The notes under the pieces: model-generated
The model's input: only the letters and a program-made list of their open reading frames with translations
Told to the model about the DNA's origin: nothing
The model's database searches: none
DNA from: Limnohabitans sp. Jir72
GTDB taxonomy: Bacteria > Pseudomonadota > Gammaproteobacteria > Burkholderiales > Burkholderiaceae_C
Reading direction: 5' to 3'
Length of the DNA stretch: 64,000 nt
Assembly: GCF_003063575.1 (NCBI RefSeq)
Contig: NZ_NESC01000001.1
Span: 124,001 to 188,000 of the forward strand
Translations under genes and position numbers: made by a program
Shown: positions 16,908-28,900 of the stretch, one piece after another
How positions within the stretch are numbered: the first letter of the stretch is position 1
How the letters are laid out: every line of letters starts with the position of its first letter

Positions 16908-19900
16908 TTGGAAGAAAGTCCTGTCAGTAACGATCGAGGTTTATTTTTAATTTCTTTTTCGTAGCAAACAATCACTTCTTCATGGACAGTCGATGCTTCG
17001 CAAAAGCATGTCTCAGGGTCGTTTTCAAAACAAGTTTCTTCAGCAACATTCTCGCTAAAAGTACGCTCAGATAAGGGCTCTGAGCCAAGGTTAATTTTCA
17101 CGCGAGAAGTCAGATCCTTAGGTTTGCTTGGTGAAATCGGCGGTACCGGTTTTGACGGTTGATCCGTGATCGTTGCTTTGGTCGTTGCGGCGCCTGAGGT
17201 GCTGAGCTTGTAGTTATTCCAGTTGCCTGTGCCGTTGGTTTTTGTCAGTGTTTCCACATTGTTCACGGTCACAGTTTTAAGGCTTCCTGGTGCCGAATCA
17301 GAAAAATTGCCTTTACCGCTGATCAATAGAATTTCAGTTTCAATGCCAGTGTTGATTACCCCAGATGTGATGGTGGCCTCTGTGGTGCCGTCGAACATCT
17401 TGTTTGCAGCTGTGATACTCTCGAGTGTCACGTTTTTGGGCTTGATATCGGCCATTGTCCTCGCCGAGCCGGTCGACGTCAGGTTGTAGTTGTCCCAAGT
17501 ACCTGTGCCATTGGTTTTGAGCAATGTGGCGACATCTGTCACAGTCACAAGCTTGCCCGCAGCGGCATTTTTGTCAGAAAAATTGCCCGCTCCACTGATG
17601 GCCAAAGTCTCGGAAGTCACGCCAGTTGGGATGTCGCCTGAAATCACAACGGCATCGGTGTTGCCGTCGTAGGTTTTGTTGGCTGCTGTGATGCTCAGTA
17701 AAGAAACATCTTTTTTGCTGATATTTGCGGTCGCTGTGGCCTGATCGGTCACGCTGTAGTTGCGCACATCTGCACCCCCAAAGGTGTTGTTCAGGCGCAC
17801 GGTTTTGCCATTGGCGGCATTGTTGTCACTGAAGTTGCCGGTGGAGGTGACGGTCAGTTTGTCGCCCGCAACCAAGTCGCTGAAGACGGCATTGGAGACA
17901 AAGATGTTGGCACTGCTGGTACCGTCATATGTTTTGTTAGCTGCGACGATGCCCGACAAGGCGACTTTTTTTGGTGTGATGTCGGCGATGGTGAAGCTTT
18001 GGCCTGCAACGTTGTAATTGCTTAGATCTGGACCACCCAGGGTGTTGTTGAGATTCACCGTCTTACCCGTTTCAGCATTTTTGTCGCTGAAGTTACCGCT
18101 AGAGGTGACGGTCAACTTGTCGCCTGACTCGATGCCATTGAACAGGGCATTACCTGTTTCGATATCGGCATGTGTTTTGCCATCGTAGATTTTGTTAAAA
18201 GCGGTGATGCCTGACAAGGTGATGGATTTTGAATTGACCACATAGTTCTTGTCGGTGGTTGTGAGTCCGGCAAAGCTGTAGTCGCTTGAATCGTCACCAG
18301 TGATCGCTGTGGCGGTCTGCTTGTAGCTGCCCGCTTTGAGATTGCCGCTTGAACTTGTGGCGGCGTCCACGATGGAGGCGGAGGCCGTCACCTTGTCAGC
18401 ACCTTGCACGTTGCCAAAGCTCACGGCACCGGCGTCAGCTGCTGTGGCGTAGGTGGTGGTGACGCCAGCAATGGCGGCATTGGTCAGGGCCAGTTGATTG
18501 ACGACATAGTTCTTGTCGGTGGTTGTGAGTCCGGCAAAGCTGTAGTTGCTTGAATCGTCGCCCGTGATGGCGTTCGACGTCTGCTTGTAACTGCCCGCTT
18601 TGAGATTACCGCTTGAACTTGTGGCCGCGTCCACGATGGAGGCGGAGGCCGTCACCTTGTCAGCACCTTGCACATTGCCAAAGCTCACGGCACCGGCGTC
18701 AGCTGCTGTGGCGTAGGTGGTGGTGACGCCAGCAATGGCGGCATTGGTCAAGGCCAGTTGGTTGACAACGTAGTTCTTGTCGGTGGTGGTCAGTCCAGCA
18801 AAGCTGTAGTTGGCAGAATCGTCGCCGCTGATGACGGTGGCGGTCTGCTTGTAGCTGCCCGCTTTGAGATTGCCGCTGCTGCTGGTGGCAGCGCCCACGA
18901 TGGAGGCTACAGAAGTGACCTTGTCAACGCCTTGCACATTGCCAAAGCTCACGGCACCGGCGTCAGCTGCAGTGGCGTAAGTGGTTGTGACGCCAGCAAT
19001 GGCGGCATTGGTCAAGGCCAGTTGATTGACCACATAGTTCTTGTCGGTCGTGGTCAGCCCAGCAAAGCTGTAGTTGGCAGAATCGTCACCGCTGATGACG
19101 GTGGCGGTTTGCTTGTAGCTACCCGCTTTGAGATTGCCGCTTGAACTTGTGGCGGCGTCCACGATGGAGGCGGAGGCCGTCACCTTGTCAGCACCTTGCA
19201 CGTTGCCAAAGCTCACGGCACCGGCGTCAGCTGCTGTGGCGTAGGTGGTGGTGACGCCAGCAATGGCGGCATTGGTCAGGGCCAGTTGATTGACGACATA
19301 GTTCTTGTCGGTCGTGGTCAGCCCGGCAAAGCTGTAGTTGGCCGAGTCGTCACCAGTGATCGCTGTGGCGGTTTGCTTGTAGCTGCCCGCTTTGAGATTG
19401 CCGCTGCTGCTGGTGGCAGCGTCCAAGATGGAGGCGGAGGCTATCACCTTGTCAGCACCTTGCACGTTGCTGAACGTCACCACACCTGCATCGGCTGCTG
19501 TAGCGTAGGTGGTGGTGACACCGGCAATGGCGGCATTGGTCAGGGCCAGTTGGTTGACCACATAGTTCTTGTCGGTCGTGGTCAGCCCGGCAAAGCTGTA
19601 GTTGGCCGAGTCGTCACCAGTGATCGCTGTGGCGGTCTGCTTGTAGCTGCCCGCTTTGAGATTACCGCTGTTGCTGGTGGCGGCGTCCACGATGGAGGCG
19701 GAGGCCGTCACCTTGTCAGCACCTTGCACGTTGCCAAAGCTCACGGCACCGGCGTCAGCTGCTGTGGCGTAGGTGGTGGTGACGCCAGCAATGGCGGCAT
19801 TGGTCAGGGCCAGTTGGTTGACGACATAGTTCTTGTCGGTCGTGGTCAGTCCAGCAAAGCTGTAGTTGGCAGAATCGTCACCGCTGATGACGGTGGCGGT

Positions 19901-22900
19901 TTGCTTGTAGCTGCCCGCTTTGAGATTGCCGCTGCTGCTGGTAGCAGCGCCCACGATGGAGGCCACAGAAGTGACCTTGTCAACGCCTTGCACATTGCCA
20001 AAGCTCACGGCACCGGCGTCAGCTGCAGTGGCGTAGGTGGTGGTGACGCCAGCAATGGCGGCATTGGTCAGATCAAGCTTGTTGACCACATAGTTCTTGT
20101 CGGTGGTCGTGAGCCCGGCAAAGCTGTAGTTGGCCGAGTCGTCACCAGTGATCGCTGTGGCGGTCTGCTTGTAACTGCCCGCTTTGAGATTACCGCTTGA
20201 ACTTGTGGCAGCGTCCACGATGGAGGAGGAGGCTGTCACCTTGTCGGCACCTTGCACGTTGCCAAAGCTCACGGCACCGGCGTCAGCTGCAGTGGCGTAG
20301 GTGGTGGTGACACCGGCAATCGCGGCATTGGTCAAGGCCAGTTGATTGACGACATAGTTCTTGTCGGTGGTTGTGAGCCCGGCAAAGCTGTAGTTGGCCG
20401 AGTCGTCACCAGTGATCGCTGTGGCGGTCTGCTTGTAACTGCCCGCTTTGAGATTACCGCTTGAACTTGTGGCAGCGTCCACGATGGAGGCGGAGGCCGT
20501 CACCTTGTCAGCACCTTGCACATTGCCAAAGCTCACGGCACCGGCGTCAGCTGCTGTGGCGTAGGTGGTGGTGACGCCAGCAATGGCGGCATTGGTCAGG
20601 GCCAGTTGGTTGACGACGTAGTTCTTGTCGGTGGTAACGATCCCGGCAAAGCTGTAATTTGCGGAGTCGTCACCAGTGATCGCTGTGGCGGTTTGCTTGT
20701 AGCTGCCCGCTTTGAGATTACCGCTTGAACTTGTGGCGGCGTCCACGATGGAGGCGGAGGCGGTCACCTTGTCAGCACCTTGCACGTTGCCAAAGCTCAC
20801 GGCACCTGCATCGGCTGCAGTGGCGTAGGTGGTGGTGACACCGGCAATCGCGGCGTTGGTCAAGGCCAGTTGGTTGACGACGTAGTTCTTGTCGGTGGTG
20901 GTCAGTCCAGCAAAGCTGTAGTTGCTTGAATCGTCACCAGTGATCGCTGTGGCGGTTTGCTTGTAGCTGCCCGCTTTGAGATTACCGCTTGAACTTGTGG
21001 CGGCGTCCACAATGGAGGCCACAGAAGTGACCTTGTCAACGCCTTGCACGTTGCCAAAGCTCACGGCACCGGCGTCAGCTGCTGTGGCGTAGGTGGTGGT
21101 GACACCGGCAATCGCGGCATTGGTCAAGGCCAGTTGATTGACCACATAGTTCTTGTCCGTGGTTGTGAGTCCGGCAAAGCTGTAGTTGGCCGAGTCGTCA
21201 CCGGTGATCGTTGTGGCGGTCTGCTTGTAGCTACCCGCTTTGAGATTACCGCTTGAACTTGTGGCCGCGTTCACGATGGAGGCGGAGGCTATCACCTTGT
21301 CAACGCCTTGCACATTGCCAAAGCTCACGGCACCTGCATCGGCTGCTGTGGCGTAGGTGGTGCTGACACCGGCAATGGCGGCATTGGTCAGGGCCAGTTG
21401 GCTGACTTTATAGTCGCCTTTGATATCGGCAAAGCTGTAGTTGTCTTTGTCAACACCATTCAGGCCAGTGAGGGATTGGATTGCCGCGTAATCACCGGCT
21501 TTGAGGTTGCCGCTTGTGCTGGTCCTGCCGCTGGTATCGATGTTCACACCACTGGCATGGACATCGTCTGAACCGACCTTGTTGGTCAAGTTCACTGTGC
21601 CAGCAGTCATGCCAGAGCCATAAACGCTTACACCTTGTGCGATGGAGCCGGTCAGTGCCAGTTTGTTGACCACATAGTTGGCGGTCGGCGTGGTCAGACC
21701 TGCAAAGCTGTAGTTGTTGGCGTCTGTACCAGTCAAGCTTGTGCCGACGGTTTGTGCATAGTTGCCTGCTTTGAGGTTGCCACTGCTGCTGTTGGTGCCG
21801 TTGACCAGGGTTGCAGCGCTGGAAGCCAGAACATCGTCTGTGCCGATTTTTCCGATCAAACTGACTGCGCCCGTGGAGGCCGGTGTGCCATAAGTGGTGG
21901 TCACATCCGCGATGCTGCCGGTCAATCCTTTGGCCGACAGCACAGCCGTATTGCCAATGCTTGCAGCACTCAAGGCGGGTAATTTGTAATCGTTGGCCAA
22001 AGCCCCATTGGGACCATCGATCAGGGTCACCGCATTCACAAAGTTGATGCTGTTGTCAGCCACGTTTTTGCTGTTCATCGTGGCATTGGTGTACCCAAGG
22101 CTCTCTGTGCCTACACCGGTGGTGATGCTCAGCTGGGCACCTGTGAGTGTTTTGTTGCCGTCGTAAATTTTGCTGGCCGCCAGGCTGACTTCTTTTTGGT
22201 CAATGAACAAGCTGCCATTGATTTTGGTGATCGCGTAGTTGCCGTTGGTGTAAGACGCGTCATTGAGCGTGCTGCTGTAAGTACCTGCATGTGTACCCTT
22301 GGCGCCAGCGGAGATGCTGGCCAGGTCCACCGAAATGCTGTCAGTTCCCTGCAGACTCCCGCTGGTGATGGCAAAGCCATTCACACTTTGTTCCGTGCCG
22401 TTGTAGACCTTGCTGGTGTCGCTGTTGGCCGTCAAAGTCAGGGGGGCTTTGTTGATGGTGCTTGTGGTGTTGTTGGCATAGGTCACGGTGTAGTTCTGCC
22501 CGTTGTTGCCATCGTTCACGGTCACAGCCGAAACTTCAACCACTTTGTTACCGGTGCCTGCATTTTTATTGGTGAACGTGAATGCACCACCACTGAGGTT
22601 GTCTGAACCAAACAACTGTGTGTTTTGTGTGACCGCAGCAGAACCCGAAGCGCTGGTTGTGCCATCGTAAGTTTTGATCACATTACTGGAAGTCAGCACA
22701 AGTGGCGCAGCAGTGATGGCGCCGTCTGCCCCTGAGAGGCTGGATGAACCACCGCTCAGGTGGTAGTTGCTGGCATCGGCACCACTCAATGCGATGTTGG
22801 CAATGGTGTAGTTCAGGCCCGTGCCCACATTCTTTTGAGAAAACGCACCGTTGCCGCTGATGGACAAGTTGTCGCCAGTGATTTCACCTGTCAAACCCAC

Positions 22901-25900
22901 CTGCACATTGGTCATGGCCGTGGTGCTGTCGTAAACCTTGCTCACGCCGGTGGCATTAGGGGTGATGGCCTTGGTGGTGATGCTCAGGCTGCCAGCAAAG
23001 ACAGGCGCACCGACAAAGTTGCCCCCCACCACTGTGGGACTGACGTCCTTGATGCTGTAGTTGCCTACCACCGTGTTGCCAGAGCTGCTCAGCCCGGCTG
23101 GGCTTGTGCCTGCATAGGGCTTGAGCGTTGCAGTGACCGAAGTGCCTGCGCCATCGCTGAAAGTAAACCCGCTGCCGCTGACAGTGCGGTTGAGTGTGAT
23201 GATGGTGTCGTTTTTGCCGTCCAAGTACTGGGCTGTGGGGTTGTAAGTCCAGTTGCTGCCATATGTGGTGCTGATGTTGTCGTTGCTGATCAACAACTGA
23301 TTGGCCGGCACGATGGTGTAGTTGCCGGTGGCATAGGCAATGCTGTAGTTGCCCGAAGTCAGTCCGGATGGCGACAAAACACCTGCATAAACACCAGCGC
23401 CCAGGGTCGAAGCATTGGTGCGCGTGATGGCCAGGGTGCCGCCCAGCACGCTGCTGGTCTCGCCATTCACCAAACCTGTGTAATAGGCCCCTTTGAAACC
23501 AACGGTGTCTGTGCGTCCTACAAAACGGGCATCGTCGACTGCCGTGACTGTCAGGTTGGCCTTGTTGATCAGGCTGCTGGTGTTGTCGGTGTAGGTGATG
23601 TTGTAGTTGCCGGTCATGTCGGCATTTGCCGCATCTTTGATCGTCACACCAGAAGCTCGCACAGTTTTATTAGAGCCCGCATTGGGGTCCAAAAAGGCTT
23701 GGGTGCCTGTGCTGTTGACCACATCACCGCCCCCCGCACCCGCCAATGAAGCTACCGTGCCCAAGCCCGAAGCGTTGTTGGTGCCGTCATAAGTTTTGGT
23801 GACAGGGTTGGCTGTGATCGTCAGGTTGGCCTTGTTGATGGTCAATTCGCCCGCGCTGTAGGTCAGACCATAGCCCAGCGCGTTTTTACCGCCTGCGTCG
23901 ATGGCCGAAATCACATACGGTGTGGCCGATGCATTTTTAGTGCCCTGCGAAGAGCCACCGAATGCAACGTTGGCCGTGAGCCCAGCCAATGTGTCGCCAT
24001 TGGCCAATGCCCCGGATGTCAATGTACTGTTGAGGGAGCCACCGCTGAAGCCGAGGCCATCGTAGGTTTTACTCACACTGTTGACCTGCACGGTCACCAG
24101 AGGTTGTTCGCGGTAAATGGCATAAGCGCCAGAGCCCAAGGCTGAGGTGTAGCTGGTGGTGACTTCATCGCTGTTGTAGCGGTTGTTGCCGGCCAAGACC
24201 CCCATGCCGGTGCTGCCCAAAATAGAACCCGTCATGTAGGTGGCGCGTCCACCGCTGCCCACGGTGACCGCACCGCTGCCCGAAATCTGAATGTCGCCGC
24301 CTGTGGCTGTGCCCGCTGCCGTGGCTTTGCCGGATTCGAGAAACACGGCTGACGCCGTGGCGTTTGTCGTGCTGATGCCTTGCTTCACCAACAGGTTGCC
24401 ATCGGTGACCAAGTTCGCCGTGCCGCCTGTCAGGTTGATGCTGCGGTTGACCGTCAGGTCACTGGTTGCACCCGTGATGTTGGCCGACACGTTGCCTGCG
24501 CCAGAAATGGTGTTGGCGATGGTGGTGCTGGCGGAGCGCACATAGCTCAAAGTGGCGTTGTTGCTGAGCGTGACATCGCCTGCGCCCAAGGTGCCTGTGC
24601 TGCCACCGTTGCCCACCTGCAAGGTGCCACCACTGACGGTGGTGGTGCCTGCATACGTGTTGTCTGCAGCCAAGGTGCTTGTGCCCGAACCCATTTGGGT
24701 CAAGGTGCCTGTGCCGCTGATGGCACCGCTCACCAGCAAGGCGTTGGAACGGTTGAACACCAGATTGGTGTTGTTCACCACTGCGCCAGTGCCCAAGGTG
24801 CCAGCGGTGCCACCGTTGCCCACTTGCAAAGTGCCTGTGCTGATGGTGGTGGTGCCCGAATAGGTGTTCGTGCCTGTCAGGATGGTGGTGCCTGTACCGG
24901 ATTGCGTCAGCGTGCCCGTGCCGCTGATGGCGTTGCCCACGGTCAGCGTATTGCTGCGGTTAAAGACCAAAGCGGCGTTGTCCACCACCGGACCTGTGCC
25001 CAAATTCCCCGTGGTGCCGCCATTGCCGACCTGCAAGACACCCGCACTGATGGTGGTGGTGCCGGTGTAGGTGTTGTTGCCCGTCAGGATCTGCGTGCCT
25101 GTGCCTATTTTGGTCAGTTTGGCTGCTTGTCCGTTCGCATCCTGGATGACCCCTGAAAATGTGCCTGAGCCGTTGTTGACTCCCACATTGATGCCATACC
25201 CATAACCTGGAAACCCTGAGTTGACCGTTCCACCGCCGGTCAAGGCATCCACGGTGATGTTGCCTTCCACACCCTGAAACGTGGCGCCGGTTGCAACATT
25301 CAGTGAAGCTTTGTTGTTGGTCCAGATGTCATTGGCACTGTTCGATCCAACAAGAACCCCGGCTTGCACATCGATCAAACCGCCGGTCATGCCAAAAACA
25401 GCAGAAGCACTACTCCAGGTTAAACCACCTGCACCCGTTTTTTGCAGCGTGCCTGTTCCTGTGAACGTGTTACTGGTTAAATAGTTGGCTGTTGTTCCCG
25501 TCTTGACGTTGAAATTCAGGGTGGCACCCGAAGCGATGTTGGTCGTACCTGAACCAATCTGTCCGTTGTTGGTTCCATCGCCAATTTGCAGCATGCTCGA
25601 CACCACATCGGTGCCACCTGTGTAGGTGTTGACACCGGTCAAGGTGGTGACACCTGTCCCTGACTGGGTCAATTTTCCTGATCCACTGATGATCTGGCTG
25701 ATCGTGACCGCATCGGAATGTTTGATCACCAGATTGCCGTTGTCCACAATGTTGCCGGTGCCCAAATGGCCCGATGTGCCACCATCGCCCACTTGCAAAG
25801 TGCCGGCACTGATGGTGGTCACCCCGCTGTAGTTGTTGGCACCATTGAGGCTGGCCGAGTCCATCAATGTCAGCGTGCCAGTGCCGGCCTTGGTCAACCC

Positions 25901-28900
25901 ACCCGTTCCGGTGATTTTCTGGTCAGCCGTGATGTTGTCGCTGCGATTGAAAGCCAGTGTGCCGTTGTCTGTGACGGTGGTGGAGGTTCCCAGTGTGCCT
26001 GTGGTGCCGCCATTGCCAATTTGCAAAGTGCCTGCGCTGATGGTGGTGGAGCCGCTCCAGTCGTTGTTAGCTGTCAGCGTGGTCATGCCTGTGCCCGCCT
26101 GGGTCACAGTGCCCGTGCCAGAAATTTTGGCACTGACCACCAAAGCGTTATCGCTGCGGTTAAAAATCAGTGCACCGTTGTCGGTGATGGCACCTGTCCC
26201 AATGGTGCCCGCCGTACCACCGTTGCCAATTTGCAAGGTGCCTGCGTTGATGGTGGTGGTGCCGGCGTAAGTGTTGTTGCCCGCCAGAACTTGTGTGCCC
26301 GTGCCGTTTTTGACCAAGTTCAAGGGTGATGAAGTCCCGACGATGGTGCCGGTATACGTTGCACTGCTGCTGTTGTTGCCCACGCTGAAGGTGGTCAGCA
26401 AGCCGCCTGAAGTGCTTGCGGTTTCGACTTTGCCCGAACCCGAAAGCCCATCGATCGATTGGTGATTGCCATCCAGCATGCGCAGTGTGCCGTTGTTGAT
26501 CACATTCGTCGTGGTGGGCAGGTTGTACTTGGCGCTGGCTTGAAGTACCGTGCCCGAGGAAATGGTGACATTGCCCACAAAATCATTGGCCGAAATTCCT
26601 GTACCGCTGACGGCGCCCATCGTGATGCGGGTGCCGGTCAAGGTGATGTTGCCCGTGCCTGTGATTTGACCGTCCAGTGTCAATCGGTCGTTGGTGGCAT
26701 CGTTGATAAACACATCCCGGTTCAGGGTGATTTTGCTGTTGACCGTCGACCAGCCCCGCCCCGTCTCGCCCGCAGGTCCATAGGTGGTGCCCAAGGTGGC
26801 TGTGCCTGTGCCATTGTTGGTGAAAGTGATGTCTCTGGTCAGGTAACCCCATTCATTGCCAGGCGTGCCTTTTTCGACCAGCAAACTCACGTTGTTGTTG
26901 CCCGTATTGAGATCGCCCACAACGATCGCGCCGGTGCCTGCCGTTTTGTTGTAGTTGCCACCGCCATGCCCGATCACCAGTGCGCCTTGACTGATGGTGG
27001 TGCCCCCCGAGAATGTGTTGGTCTCGTAGTTCCCTGTGGTGGCGTTATAGGCTGACAAGGTCAGTTGACCTGCGCCTGATTTCAGCAGTGAGCCGGTGCC
27101 GCTGATCGTGCCCGAAATGGAGCCCACCGCAGGGTTGGTGACGGTGAGTTGGGTGCCAACAGAGATGTTGCCAGCAGCCACCAAAGAAGTGCCAGAGCCC
27201 ACCCCGCCAGAAGTCAATGTGGTGGCTTGTGTGGATGTCAACCTGGCAGCACCATTGCTGATGTTGATCGCCGCGCCGGATGCGCCGGTGTTTTCGCCGT
27301 TGATGGTGATGTTCGCGGCCGTCAAAGCGGCGGAACTTTTGATTTCAACACCGCTGCCCAGAGTGCTTGCCTTCTTGCCGCTCAAAACGATCTGACCCCC
27401 GTCAGTCGCGGTGATGGTGCGCAGCATTGGGTTGCTGGCCAAATTCGGGTCGGTGGCTCGCAAGCTGTCAGCGATTTGGACGCCTGAGCGGCCAGAGGCT
27501 GTGGACACACCACTGCCTGCCGTGAAAACGCCCCCAGCGAACGTGCCGCCCGTGTTGTCGATGATCACGTTCTTGCCGGTGATGGCCGTTGAGGTCACCG
27601 AGTTGGGTACCCCGTCTTGAATCAAGATCGAACCTTGATTGCTCTTGAGGGTGGTGTTGCCGCCTGTCGATACAAATGAAGATGCGCCGCCTATATAGCC
27701 TGGAGCTGGGACACCTGCAAAGTATGCGGAAGAATTGATGAAAATCGCGTCTGTAGCGGCGTTGTTGGTGGTGGCACTGACGGTCAGGTCCCCGTCGGCC
27801 CTGGCCTGAACACCCACCATGCTGATGGTGGGACTGGTGTTGGCCGCAGAGGCGTTGGTGCCAGTGATGCTGAGGGTGCCACCCGCTGTGTACGCGCTGA
27901 CCAGGTTTTGCCAGCTGGTCGTGCCGTGATCAATGGCTTTGCCGGAGCCTTCGCCATTCACGGTGCCGGTGATCGACAGATTCCCGGCTGCTGTAACGGT
28001 GTTGCCCGCGAATGCACCGATGTAGCTGAGAAAACCCGATGAACCCGCACCCGATGTGCTGCCATGGATGGAGACATTTTTGCCCAGCAACTTCATGTTG
28101 TAGGCGTTGCTGTATGTCAAATTGTTGAAAACGCCGTGATTGCCTGTGGACGTCCCCGTGATCGAAATGTCACCTGTGGTGCCTGCATCGATGAGGGTGT
28201 TGTTCAAGGCAACACCGTAGCCTGTTCCAGAAGTCGATGTGCCCGTGACCGTCACAGCGCCTGGGGTGGTGATGCTGGCACCAGAACCGAATTGGACGCC
28301 AGCCCCTGCACCCGTGTTTTTGTTAGTGCCCGTCAAGGTGACCGCGCCATTGGTGTTGATGGTGCTGCTCAGCACAATGCCTTGGCTGCTGGCGTGTTCG
28401 GCTGTGTTGCCCTGGTAGTTGCCGTTGGCCGTCAAGTTGACGTTGACCCGTTGAGCGCTTGCGGCGTTGGTGGTGATCGATGCGCCCGCGTTTTGCGTGA
28501 TGCCGTTGTCGGCCACCAGGTTCAAGCTGGCGTCTGTGGCCCCTTGGTTGTTGAAGAGCAAGGCGTTGGCGAGGGTGATGTTGCCAGCGCCCGTGGTGTT
28601 GCTGTCATTGGTGGTTTTGATGGTGACGCTGGTGCCCGCGTTGATGGCCGTCTGAATGGTGTTGACGCTGACCACGCTGCTGGTGCCCGTGGCCCCGTTG
28701 GGCGTGGTGTCGGCAGGGCTGGTGCCCGTCACATTGCTGTCGGCGGCGCTGGAGATGGTGATGTCGGACGGGTCCAGCAACCACTCGGCTGCTTTGACAG
28801 AGACCTCGCGTGTGACCAGGTGGTTGCCCGAAGTCTCGACAAAGCCGCGCTGGCTTTCCAACTTGGCACCGCTCACGTCGGTGGCCTTGGCCAATGCACC

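Noticed and set aside
19196-20200. Long plus-strand open frames opposite the tpsA repeat array
   Set aside because: They repeat with the same 264-bp period as the array, lack ribosome sites, and are explained by the repeated minus-strand coding sequence.
18224-21391. Periodic repeats considered as a CRISPR array
   Set aside because: The period is 264 bp, the whole unit is conserved with no unique spacers, and the reading frame is continuous.
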